DNA of 64,000 nt. Origin: Bacteroides sp. AN502(2024) (lineage in GTDB: Bacteria; Bacteroidota; Bacteroidia; Bacteroidales; Bacteroidaceae). Shown piece after piece: positions 45,969 to 54,497 of this stretch. Position 1 is the first letter of the stretch. Every line of letters starts with the position of its first letter. The stretch spans positions 2,170,001 to 2,234,000 of the forward strand of contig NZ_JBGFSP010000003.1 of NCBI RefSeq assembly GCF_041227145.1, read 5' to 3'. The notes beneath the pieces were generated by a model, which saw only the letters and a list, made by a program, of their open reading frames with translations, was not told the origin of the DNA and did not search any database. The translations under genes and the position numbers were made by a program.

Positions 45969-48900
45969 TTATTCTTCTGTCGTTGCTGCTACGGCTTTTT
46001 TGTTCTTCAGCATGTTGTGTGCAATCGGAGATGCAATAAACAGTGATGACAATGTACCGATGACAACACCCAGGATCATTGCGAATGCAAAGCTGCGGAT
46101 GGAATCACCACCAAGGATGAAGATACAAAGCAATACAATTAATGTACTCAATGATGTATTGATCGTACGCGCAAGTGTAGTATTCAATGAATCGTTGAAC
46201 AACTGACGTTTGTCACGTTTCGGATACAGGCCGAAGAACTCACGCACACGGTCGAAGATTACCACCTTATCATTGATAGAGTAACCGATAGCTGTCAGGA
46301 TAGCACCGATGAATGTCTGGTCGATTTCCAGAGAGAACGGCAGGATACCCCAGAACAGTGAGTAGGCACCGATAATCATAATAGTGTCACTTGTCAAAGC
46401 TACGATAGAACCTACACTGTAGGCTATGTTGCGGAAACGGATTAAGATGTATAAGCCGATTGCAATCAATGCCAATACTACAGAGTAGATAGCGCCTGTC
46501 TTTATATCGTCTGCGATGCTCGGACCTACTTTCTGCGAACTTACGATACTACCACCTGTGTGATTGTCGCGGTCAATGAAAGTCTCCAATGTAATGTTCT
46601 GAGTCAGTACCGGTTTCAATGTCTCGTACAGATATGCTTCGATTTCCGAGTCCACATTGTTACCTGCATCTTCGATGCGGTAGTTCGTGCTGATACGTAC
46701 TGTCTTCTTGTCTGTACCGATAGCGATTACACTGACGTTGGCATCGCCGAACTTGCTGGAGATCAGTTCGCGCACCTGTTCCGGTTCAACCGGGTTTTCG
46801 AACTGTACCTTGAAATTACGTCCACCGGTGAAGTCGATACTTTGGCTCAAACCGCGGATAGCAAACGAACCGATGCAAATAATGATAACTGCACTGACGA
46901 TAATCATGGACTTCTTGTTGGTTCCCATGAAGTCGAAATGCGTATTGGTCATCAGGTTCTTTGAAATCTTGGTTGTAAATGTCTGGTTTAACCACTTGTC
47001 TTTGTTCATGAAGTGTTCGTAAACCAGACGAGTGATGAATACGGCAGTAAAGAAGGATACGAGGATACCGATAATCAATGTCGTAGCAAAACCACGGATC
47101 GGACCTGTACCGAAGTTGAACAGGATAATACCTGTGATGATAGATGTCAAGTTAGAGTCGAAAATAGCGGAGAATGCATTGGAATAACCGTCAGCAAGTG
47201 CTTTCTTCACTCCCTTGCCTGCACGAAGCTCTTCTTTGGTACGTTCATAGATAAGTACGTTCGCATCCACTGCCATACCCAGTGACAATACCATACCGGC
47301 AATACCTGACATTGTCAATGCAGCCTGAAAGGATGAAAGGATACCCAGCGTGAAGAAGAAGTTGAGAATCAATGCGCAGTTGGCAACCATACCCGGGATG
47401 AAACCGTACATGGAGCACATATAAATCATCAACAGTATCAGAGCTACAATGAATGAGAAAATACCTGCGTTGATTGATTCCTGACCCAGTGACGGACCAA
47501 CGATATCTTCTTGTACGATATGAGCCGGAGCCGGCATCTTACCTGATTTCAATACGTTTGCCAAGTCTTTTGCCTGTTCAGGAGTGAAATGACCTGTAAT
47601 CTGTGAACGTCCACCTGTAATTTCAGAGTTTACGTTTGGTGCTGAATATACATAATTATCAAGAACGATAGCGATAGAACGGCCGATGTTCTGCTTGGTC
47701 AACTGAGCCCAGCGACGTGCACCGTCAGAGTTCATAGTCATGCTTACAGCCGGTTTGCTGTATTGGTCGAACTCATCTTTCGCATCTGTTACTACGTCAC
47801 CTTCCAACGGAGCTTTACCGTTACGTTCGGTAGACTTGATGGCATACAATTCGAAAGTCTGTCCTTTCTTGTCAAATTCAGCAGGAGAAACACCCCACTT
47901 CAAGCGAAGGTCTTTCGGGAGTTCAGCTTTGACTTCCGGCATAGTTAGGTACTTGTTGATATCGGCAGTGTCTTTGTAGTTGGCATAACCAATAACAGGA
48001 CCCTGTCCGCTAGAATTCAACTGAAGCATAGACAACAGAGGATATTGCTTTTTGATTTCTTCCATGTTGGCAGCTGCTTTGTTCTCAGCGGCTGCATCAC
48101 CTTTCAGGGCGGCTGCAAGGCTGTCGGCAGCGCTTACGGCTTTTTTCTCGACCGGAGTGGCTTCGGCTTCGGTGAGGAGTGCTGCCTCGATTGTATCTCC
48201 GTCAGCAGTTGTCTCTTCAGCCAATATCGTACGCAATTTTGCGTCTGCAGATTGCATGGCAGGAAGGACTTCTCTGGCTGCATAAGTTTCCCAGAATTCC
48301 AGATTGGCAGAACCTTGGAGAAGTTTTCTCACACGTTCCGGTTCTTTGATACCCGGCAGTTCCACCATGATACGTCCCATTTTGTCTTCCAAGCTCTGGA
48401 TGTTCGGCTGAACAACACCGAAACGGTCGATACGGGTACGGAGTACGTTGTATGAGTTTTCAACTGCAGCTTTTACTTCTGCTCTCAGCACTTTTTCAAC
48501 CTCGGCATCTGTTGATTTCTGGTTTACTTTGTCTTTCAACTGTTGTGTTGCGAAGAGTTCGGAAAGTTTTGCATCCGGAGCAATTTTGTGGTATTCTCTG
48601 ACAAACAGGGTGATGATGTCATCCTGGCTGTTGACAGCTTGCTTTGCAGCTTCCGCCAGTGCCTTGTTGAAAGCTTCATCCGGCTTGTTGTCTGCCAATG
48701 CTTTGATAACATCAGGTACGGAAACTTCAAGGATAACGTTCATACCACCTTTCAGGTCCAAACCTAAACTAATCTCCATTTCACGACAATCTTTCAGCGT
48801 CCAGTTACCCAACCACACTTTCTCATTGGCGAGAGAGTCGAGGTAGTCTTGTTCCACTTTCGGGTCACCGTTCGCAATTTCTTTCGCCTTGTTGGTATAA

Positions 48901-48989
48901 TGGCGTGTTACGAAGGAGAAGGAGAGATAGAACACACATACCAGTGTGAGTAATACCGCAAAAACCTTTACAAATCCTTTGTTTTGCAT
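45969..48989 (-). CDS. secDF: SecD-SecF fusion protein translocase subunit
   Basis: This 1006-residue inner-membrane protein completes Sec-dependent export using the proton motive force. The SecD half has TM1 (VFAVLLTLVCVFYLSFSF), the LGLDLKGGMNVILEV motif, a long periplasmic P1 region (about 60-480) and five TM helices with GMAVDANVLIYERTKEE. The SecF half (about 650-1006) has DFTGGRNFKVQFENP and a second six-TM bundle with GYSINDKVVIFDRVRE. The fused form is normal for Bacteroidetes. A segment rich in Ala/Lys within P1 (about 255-310) looks like a low-complexity insertion. TATATTTG on the minus strand at 49080-49087 is the likely -7 box. Confidence 0.96.
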   Translation of the reverse strand: MQNKGFVKVFAVLLTLVCVFYLSFSFVTRHYTNKAKEIANGDPKVEQDYLDSLANEKVWLGNWTLKDCREMEISLGLDLKGGMNVILEVSVPDVIKALADNKPDEAFNKALAEAAKQAVNSQDDIITLFVREYHKIAPDAKLSELFATQQLKDKVNQKSTDAEVEKVLRAEVKAAVENSYNVLRTRIDRFGVVQPNIQSLEDKMGRIMVELPGIKEPERVRKLLQGSANLEFWETYAAREVLPAMQSADAKLRTILAEETTADGDTIEAALLTEAEATPVEKKAVSAADSLAAALKGDAAAENKAAANMEEIKKQYPLLSMLQLNSSGQGPVIGYANYKDTADINKYLTMPEVKAELPKDLRLKWGVSPAEFDKKGQTFELYAIKSTERNGKAPLEGDVVTDAKDEFDQYSKPAVSMTMNSDGARRWAQLTKQNIGRSIAIVLDNYVYSAPNVNSEITGGRSQITGHFTPEQAKDLANVLKSGKMPAPAHIVQEDIVGPSLGQESINAGIFSFIVALILLMIYMCSMYGFIPGMVANCALILNFFFTLGILSSFQAALTMSGIAGMVLSLGMAVDANVLIYERTKEELRAGKGVKKALADGYSNAFSAIFDSNLTSIITGIILFNFGTGPIRGFATTLIIGILVSFFTAVFITRLVYEHFMNKDKWLNQTFTTKISKNLMTNTHFDFMGTNKKSMIIVSAVIIICIGSFAIRGLSQSIDFTGGRNFKVQFENPVEPEQVRELISSKFGDANVSVIAIGTDKKTVRISTNYRIEDAGNNVDSEIEAYLYETLKPVLTQNITLETFIDRDNHTGGSIVSSQKVGPSIADDIKTGAIYSVVLALIAIGLYILIRFRNIAYSVGSIVALTSDTIMIIGAYSLFWGILPFSLEIDQTFIGAILTAIGYSINDKVVIFDRVREFFGLYPKRDKRQLFNDSLNTTLARTINTSLSTLIVLLCIFILGGDSIRSFAFAMILGVVIGTLSSLFIASPIAHNMLKNKKAVAATTEE

Positions 48990-49079
48990 TTTACTTTTAA
49001 TTTATGATGATTACTTTTTTAATTTAATTTTCAGTTAAATTCTGTCGTACACAAGTTCTTTTTGCCGTATACAAGGCTG

Positions 49080-49087
49080 CAAATATA
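49080..49087 (-). promoter_or_regulatory. -7 box of secDF
   Basis: The minus strand reads TATATTTG, an exact TAnnTTTG match about 90 bp before the secDF start. No CAAA (TTTG on the minus strand) is seen at the right spacing for -33. Confidence 0.5.
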
Positions 49088-49154
49088 GTTTTTTTTTCAC
49101 ATTCATGTGTAATAAGCCTTCAAATATTTGATGTTTAAGGGCTTTTTTGCTGAA

Positions 49155-51239
49155 TTATTTCATTCCTCTGTTTTTCAGTAGCGGTTCCAGGCTTGGTTCC
49201 GCTCCACGGAAATTCTTATAAAGCACCATCGGGTCTTCGCTGTCTCCCTTCTCCAATACATTGTAGCGGAACAGGTCGGCAGTATTCTTATCAAAGATTC
49301 CATGTTCTTTGAAGGCTTCGAAAGCATCATTGTCCAATACGTTGGCCCATAGGTAACTATAGTATCCGGCTGCATATCCGCCGATGATATGGTTGAAGTA
49401 AGTCACGCGATAACGCGGTGCTATTTCGGGAATCAGATTCAGCTTGTCCATCGCTTCTTTTTCGAAGGCAAGCATATCCAGATTTTTTATATCTGTTATT
49501 GTGTGCAAGTTCATGTCGAGGATGGCGGCAGCCAGTAATTCGGTGGTCATAAAGCCCTGATTAAAAGTTTTCTGTTGCTGTATCTTCTCGATGATTTCAT
49601 CGGGTATCACTTCTCCAGTCTGATAATGTTTGGCATACATTTTCAATACTTCAGGTTCAGTTGCCCAGTGTTCGTTGATTTGAGAAGGAAGTTCAACAAA
49701 GTCGCGTACTACATTGGTGCCTGATGTTCCTTTATACTCACATTTTGTCAGTAGTCCGTGCAGAGCATGACCAAATTCGTGGAATAAAGTTTCTACTTCG
49801 TCCATTGTTAGCAGGGAAGGAGTATCGCCTACCGGCTTGGTAAAGCTGCAGACATTGCATACCAGCGGGCGGGTTGTTCCGTGTTGTTCACGATAGTTAC
49901 TCATCCATGCCCCACCGCTTTTTCCGGAACGTGGGAAATAGTCTACATAGAAGATACCGAGTTGGGAACCGTCTGTGTCTTTCACTTCAAAGACTTCTAC
50001 ATCTGGGTGATAAGTCGGTATGCCTTCCAGTTTGCGCAGAGTGATGCCATATAATTGGTTGGCTACGGCGAAAGCACCATTGCGTACGTTTTCCAGTTTG
50101 AAGTAAGGTTTTGTGTCTTCTTCAGACAGATTGTATTTTTGTTTCCTTAGTTTTTCGGTGTAATACCACCAATCCCATGCTTCCAGTTTTTCTCCTTTTC
50201 CTTCCTTGTCCATTAACTTTTGGAGTTCGCCAGCTTCTGCTTTCGCTTTGGGCAGTGCATAACTCCAAAGGTTATTCAGAAGGTTCATTACGTTGTTGGC
50301 ATTTTTTGCCATCGTTTCGTCCAGAACGAAGTTTGCATAGCAGTCGAAACCTAATAATGCAGCTTTTTCCAAACGGAGAAGAACGATCTTGCGGATGTTT
50401 TCCTTGTTATCATTTCCGTCGTTGTTGTTGCCGCGGTTGATGTAAGCTTTGTATATTTGTTCCCGGAGCGGGCGATTTTCTGAATATTGCAGGAAAGGCA
50501 GACGACTGGCGTTGTGCAGGGTGAACAGCCATTTCCCGGGTTGTCCGGCTGCTTTTGCTTCTTCGGCGGCACTTTGGCGGAACCATTCGGGCAATCCTGC
50601 CAAATCTTCTTTATCAACGAAAAGTTTGAAAGCATTATTCTCATTCAATACATTGTTACTGAAAGTGATGCTGAGTGTAGAAAGCTCTTTGTTGATTACG
50701 CGGAGGAGGGCTTGGTCTTGGGATTTAAGGTTTGCTCCGGAACGGATAAATCTTTTATAAGTCTTGTCCAGCAGGCGTTTTTGTTCCGATGTCAGGTTTA
50801 ATGAATCTTTCTTTTGGTAGACGGTGTTTACACGCTTAAATAGTTTCTTATTCAGGGAGATATTGTCATCATGTTCCGAAAGAACCGGTGCCAGTTTGAT
50901 GGAAAGCGCAGTCAGTGAATCAGTCGTTTCCGCATCTGTCATATTGAAGAAAATGGCGCTTACCCGGTCTAAGATAGGTGCACTGTTATCCAAAGCCACA
51001 ATCGTATTCTCGAATGTCGGAATTTCCGGACATTCGATGATCGCTTCGATATTTTGATTCTGCTCTTCCATACCTTTCAGGAAGGCAGGTTCATAGTGTT
51101 CTAATTTAATCTTGTCGAAAGGAGGAACACCATACTGGGTTTGAAATTCTGTAAAGAAAGGATTGCTTTCTGTTTTCGTAGCACAGGAGTACATCATACA
51201 ACTTACTGCTAAAATGGTTAGTGTTTTTTTAATCATCAT
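49155..51239 (-). CDS. M3-family dipeptidyl carboxypeptidase (Dcp-like) lipoprotein
   Basis: This zinc metallopeptidase carries the HEFGHALHGLL motif (HExxH) at about residue 485, with the downstream Glu of the gluzincin site in the following helix. The 694 residues match Dcp/oligopeptidase A size. From the ATG at 51239 the N-terminus is a lipoprotein signal (MMIKKTLTILAVSCMMYSC, Cys19), placing it in the envelope. An in-frame ATG at 51272 overlaps the stop of the upstream gene (ATGA) and would extend the n-region by 11 residues, so translational coupling is possible. It is the last gene of the rhomboid operon. Confidence 0.92.
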   Translation of the reverse strand: MMIKKTLTILAVSCMMYSCATKTESNPFFTEFQTQYGVPPFDKIKLEHYEPAFLKGMEEQNQNIEAIIECPEIPTFENTIVALDNSAPILDRVSAIFFNMTDAETTDSLTALSIKLAPVLSEHDDNISLNKKLFKRVNTVYQKKDSLNLTSEQKRLLDKTYKRFIRSGANLKSQDQALLRVINKELSTLSITFSNNVLNENNAFKLFVDKEDLAGLPEWFRQSAAEEAKAAGQPGKWLFTLHNASRLPFLQYSENRPLREQIYKAYINRGNNNDGNDNKENIRKIVLLRLEKAALLGFDCYANFVLDETMAKNANNVMNLLNNLWSYALPKAKAEAGELQKLMDKEGKGEKLEAWDWWYYTEKLRKQKYNLSEEDTKPYFKLENVRNGAFAVANQLYGITLRKLEGIPTYHPDVEVFEVKDTDGSQLGIFYVDYFPRSGKSGGAWMSNYREQHGTTRPLVCNVCSFTKPVGDTPSLLTMDEVETLFHEFGHALHGLLTKCEYKGTSGTNVVRDFVELPSQINEHWATEPEVLKMYAKHYQTGEVIPDEIIEKIQQQKTFNQGFMTTELLAAAILDMNLHTITDIKNLDMLAFEKEAMDKLNLIPEIAPRYRVTYFNHIIGGYAAGYYSYLWANVLDNDAFEAFKEHGIFDKNTADLFRYNVLEKGDSEDPMVLYKNFRGAEPSLEPLLKNRGMK

Positions 51240-51268
51240 AAGTGTTTTTTTATTAGAATTTTCAGATC

Positions 51269-52354
51269 TCATCGTTTACTGATATAGCACCAGATCGGGT
51301 AGTGGTCTGATGCTTTGATAGACTGGTCTACAGTGCAATTGTAGGCCTTCAGGTTGGGGCTGATCAAGATATTGTCTATGCGGAAGTAGAACTTATTTTG
51401 ATTGTAGGAGATTCCCAACCCTTTACCGGACTGTGTGAATGCATCATTAAGCTTTTGGGTCAGGATACGGTGTGTATACGAAATGGAGCCGTCGTTGAAA
51501 TCACCGCATACAATGGTGGTCGGATATTTACTTTCAGCAATGGCTTTAGCCACCGAATCTGCTTGTGAAGCTCGGATGGCTGATGCTTCCGTCAGTTTTC
51601 TTATCAATTGCCTAAGTCCGGTTTTTACTTTTTGGGCATTCGGGTCTTTAATCATATCCTCATACATACCTCTGTCTTCTTTGGTAAGTTTGTTAGATTC
51701 CAAGTGATTGTTGATTAATGTAAGAGTGTCGTTGTTTACATTCAGTACATATTTTATGGAACCGTTATAATCACTTTTATATTTGATGGGATGTATCGAA
51801 AGTATGGGGAATTTGGAGAAACAGGCAAGTTGCGCATTTCCTTTCCTTTGTTGGTGGATGGATTGGTAAGGATATGCTTTCAATGCTTTTTTTATGTCTT
51901 GTTCCGTCAGGTATTTCTTGTTGGTAGCAGTGCTATATTCTTGCAGACAGATGATATCGGCATTGCTATTTGCAAGATAAGACAATACCGGATTTTTCCC
52001 ATCTTCCTTCTTCAGATTGCTAAAACTCATCACGTTATAGGATAGGATTTTGATGCTTCCTTCCGGAATTGTTTTAGTGGTGGAGTTAAAAGGAATATAA
52101 GTCCGTATCTGTGGAATACAAATCAGAAAACCGAGTGCAGGCAAGAGCGTATATCGGTAATTGACGAATGCCCAGAAGCCGATAAAAATCAGATTAATAG
52201 TCAGGAATATCGGAAATGCAAGTCCCAAACTGGAAGCAAGCGGATTTATTTTCGGGTTAAGATAAGGACTATAAGCGCTTAAGATCAATGTTCCCACGAA
52301 GAGAGCGTTGACAGCGAGTATCAGATATGCGACAAATTTGCCAATATGTTCCAT
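51269..52354 (-). CDS. membrane-anchored endonuclease/exonuclease/phosphatase family protein
   Basis: This 361-residue protein starts with two or three TM segments (AYLILAVNALFVGTLILSAY, LGLAFPIFLTINLIFIGFWAFV) followed by an EEP catalytic domain (about 105-361). Signatures are ILSYNVMSFS, DIICLQEYS with the metal-binding Glu, NNHLES, VCGDFNDGSISYTH and the terminal SDHYPIWCYI with the catalytic Asp-His. Substrates in this superfamily range from DNA to phospholipids and phosphoinositides; a membrane-linked phosphodiesterase is plausible. It lies 4 bp after the first rhomboid gene. Confidence 0.88.
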   Translation of the reverse strand: MEHIGKFVAYLILAVNALFVGTLILSAYSPYLNPKINPLASSLGLAFPIFLTINLIFIGFWAFVNYRYTLLPALGFLICIPQIRTYIPFNSTTKTIPEGSIKILSYNVMSFSNLKKEDGKNPVLSYLANSNADIICLQEYSTATNKKYLTEQDIKKALKAYPYQSIHQQRKGNAQLACFSKFPILSIHPIKYKSDYNGSIKYVLNVNNDTLTLINNHLESNKLTKEDRGMYEDMIKDPNAQKVKTGLRQLIRKLTEASAIRASQADSVAKAIAESKYPTTIVCGDFNDGSISYTHRILTQKLNDAFTQSGKGLGISYNQNKFYFRIDNILISPNLKAYNCTVDQSIKASDHYPIWCYISKR

Positions 52355-52358
52355 TGTA

Positions 52359-53264
52359 TTATCTTTTGCTTGCGTCGAACAAGCTTTTCTTTTCTTCTGT
52401 TGTCAGGCTGTCGTAGCCGGATTTTTTCAGCTTTTCCAGAATCCGGTCCACTTCTTCAGACTGTGCTTTTTTACGGGCATTGTAATCATAATCTTTCTCA
52501 CGACCGGTAGCACTGTTGCCATAGTGTACTTTCATTTTCGGTTTCCGTTTCCATGTTTTCTTCTGAAACAGAGAGAGGAAGCCATCCAGCATCCGGTTGA
52601 TCCAGGACGTTAAATCAGTTCCTTTGCCTAGGCTGACAGCAAACCAAAGTCCTGCAAGGGCACCGCCTAAGTGGGCGATATGTCCTCCGGCATTGCTTGA
52701 AGTAATGGACAATACATCAATTCCGATAACGATCAGTGCCAGGTATTTGAGGGGGATGGCACCGACAAGAAAAAGTTGTACCCTGTAGTTAGGTTCACGA
52801 TAGGCCGTGGCAGTTACAATGGCTAACACGGAGGCTGATGCTCCTATTAATGTTACCCCCATTACTTGCGAACTGAATAAAGGAAATACATTGTAGGCGG
52901 CCATATATAGCAAACCTCCACAAATTCCTCCCAGTACATATAAACCTCTTAAATGCTTTGCCGAGAAAAAGTAGAGAAACAAGCTTCCGAACCAATAGAG
53001 CCAAAGCATATTGAATAGAATATGCAGGATGCCGGCATGCATAAACATATAAGTAAATAACGACCAGGGCTGATGAATAAATCCGTTCAAGGATGCCGGT
53101 AAGGCAAATATACCGAATATATCGGGGGTACTTACTTCAAACAGTCGCAAGAAAATATGGATCAACGTGCCGATCACAAAGATGCCTGCGTTGACATAAA
53201 TCAGTTGGATAAAAATAGTTCCTCTTCTGAATGTCTCCTTTAAATCAGCTATAATATGTCCCAT
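52359..53264 (-). CDS. rhomboid-family intramembrane serine protease
   Basis: This 301-residue protein has six predicted TM helices. The nucleophile is in GASASVLAIVTA (GxSx) and the base His in GGHIAHLGGALAGLW. The HAGILHILFNMLWLYWFG segment carries the rhomboid HxxxxHxxxN pattern. A C-terminal hydrophilic tail (about 220-301, RKPKMKVHYGNSATGREK) resembles the DUF6576-type extension. It follows a second rhomboid gene with a 20-bp overlap. Confidence 0.92.
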   Translation of the reverse strand: MGHIIADLKETFRRGTIFIQLIYVNAGIFVIGTLIHIFLRLFEVSTPDIFGIFALPASLNGFIHQPWSLFTYMFMHAGILHILFNMLWLYWFGSLFLYFFSAKHLRGLYVLGGICGGLLYMAAYNVFPLFSSQVMGVTLIGASASVLAIVTATAYREPNYRVQLFLVGAIPLKYLALIVIGIDVLSITSSNAGGHIAHLGGALAGLWFAVSLGKGTDLTSWINRMLDGFLSLFQKKTWKRKPKMKVHYGNSATGREKDYDYNARKKAQSEEVDRILEKLKKSGYDSLTTEEKKSLFDASKR

Positions 53265-53922
53265 TGTTATTGCTTTTTTTTCTCCAGTATAAAATCAGGA
53301 TCAGTCCGAACAGCATTCCTCCCAAATGAGCAAAGTGAGCGACATTGTCTCCAACGCTATTGGCAAGTCCTGACCATAATTCAATGACAGCATATCCTAT
53401 AACGAAGAATTTCGCTTTGATAGGAAAAGGTAGTGGGAAGACAAACAGCTGGTTATTGGGAAATAACATACCGAATGCCAGCAATATGGCGTAAACGGCT
53501 CCCGAAGCACCTACGGTGGTCATCATGTTCAGATACTCTTCCATGGGGATAATACCTGTACCTATATTCACTTGCGCGTAGTGGCTAAGTTCTGTTACAT
53601 ACTGAATATACTGTACCCCCTCCTGAATTAGTCCCGCACCGATACCGCAGAGAATATAGTAGAGGAGGAAGCGTTTGGGACCCCAGGTTTGTTCGAGAAT
53701 CGATCCGAACATAAAAACGGCAAACATATTGAAGAAAATGTGGCTGAATCCGCCATGCATGAACATATAAGTGATTAGCTGCGCCGGATTGAAGTCATTT
53801 GCAAGGAAAAAATGCAATCCCAGATAATTCGTTAAATCCAGGCCGTAACGTTGGGCTACAAACGTTCCAAAAAATACCAGTACATTGATAATTATCAGGT
53901 TCTTAGTTACAGTTGGCATCAT
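53245..53922 (-). CDS. rhomboid-family intramembrane serine protease
   Basis: This 225-residue six-TM core rhomboid has MHGGFSHIFFNMFAVFMFG, TVGASGAVYAILLAFGMLF with the Ser nucleophile, and NVAHFAHLGGMLFGL with the catalytic His. It lacks the C-terminal tail of its neighbour. It is the first gene of an operon with the second rhomboid, the EEP protein and the M3 peptidase. A TACTTTTG box on the minus strand (53954-53961) is 32 bp upstream. Confidence 0.92.
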   Translation of the reverse strand: MMPTVTKNLIIINVLVFFGTFVAQRYGLDLTNYLGLHFFLANDFNPAQLITYMFMHGGFSHIFFNMFAVFMFGSILEQTWGPKRFLLYYILCGIGAGLIQEGVQYIQYVTELSHYAQVNIGTGIIPMEEYLNMMTTVGASGAVYAILLAFGMLFPNNQLFVFPLPFPIKAKFFVIGYAVIELWSGLANSVGDNVAHFAHLGGMLFGLILILYWRKKSNNNGTYYS

Positions 53923-53953
53923 TTTATTTTCTGAATATTTTAGATAATAGACG

Positions 53954-53961
53954 CAAAAGTA
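53954..53961 (-). promoter_or_regulatory. -7 box of the rhomboid operon
   Basis: The minus strand reads TACTTTTG, an exact TAnnTTTG match. The predicted start is about 53948, giving a short leader before the ATG at 53922. Confidence 0.5.
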
Positions 53962-54044
53962 CGAATAAATTCTGTTTTAAAGCATGAAAAGTGCTTCCTA
54001 TTAGCTCTTTTTCAATAATTTGCTGCGTTTTTTTTATGTTTTTA

Positions 54045-54075
54045 TTTGATATGTTGTTTTGTTCGGCTATATTTG
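54045..54075 (+). promoter_or_regulatory. promoter of the HU gene
   Basis: TTTG at 54045-54048, exactly 19 bp, then TATATTTG at 54068-54075 is a perfect Bacteroides housekeeping promoter. The predicted start near 54081 leaves a 60-nt AT-rich leader. Confidence 0.8.
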
Positions 54076-54141
54076 TGGAATCAATCCATTGTGGGATAAT
54101 CTTTTGTGTAACATATATATTAATTAATCATTTTACGTATT

Positions 54142-54414
54142 ATGAATAAGTCTGATCTTATTAGCGCAATGGCTGCAGAAGCTCAAATGAGCAAAGCCGA
54201 TGCCAAAAAAGCACTTAATGCTTTCATCACTTCAGTTACTAATGCTATGAAAGCTGGCGAAAAAGTATCCCTCGTTGGTTTTGGTACTTTCTCTGTAGGC
54301 GAAAGAGCTGAAAGAACTGGTATTAACCCTTCTACAAAGGCAGCTATTACTATTCCTGCAAAGAAAGTAGCTAAGTTTAAAGCCGGTGCTGAATTGTCTG
54401 CAGCTGTTGAATAA
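54142..54414 (+). CDS. HU-family DNA-binding protein
   Basis: This 90-residue nucleoid protein shows the full HU pattern: MNKSDLISAMAAEAQMSKADAKKALNAFI, then GEKVSLVGFGTFSVGERAER, the beta-arm stretch TGINPSTKAAITIPAKKVAKF with the DNA-intercalating Pro region, and FKAGAELSAAV. It bends DNA nonspecifically and compacts the chromosome. A strong promoter and a terminator bracket it as a single gene. Confidence 0.96.
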   Translation: MNKSDLISAMAAEAQMSKADAKKALNAFITSVTNAMKAGEKVSLVGFGTFSVGERAERTGINPSTKAAITIPAKKVAKFKAGAELSAAVE

Positions 54415-54441
54415 GATAGATAGTTGAAAGAATTTAGAAAG

Positions 54442-54468
54442 AGGAGGCGTGACACGTCTCCTTTTTTT
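54442..54468 (+). terminator. intrinsic terminator of the HU gene
   Basis: An 8-bp stem, AGGAGGCG (54442-54449) with CGTCTCCT (54455-54462), has one G-T pair, a 5-nt loop and seven T (54462-54468). The argS -7 box begins 2 bp later. Confidence 0.88.
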
Positions 54469-54469
54469 G

Positions 54470-54477
54470 TATCTTTG
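54470..54477 (+). promoter_or_regulatory. -7 box of argS
   Basis: TATCTTTG is an exact -7 match directly after the HU terminator T run. Its -33 region falls inside the terminator stem, which carries no TTTG. The leader before the ATG at 54498 is about 15 nt. Confidence 0.55.
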
Positions 54478-54497
54478 CGCGCAAGAAACAATTGATT

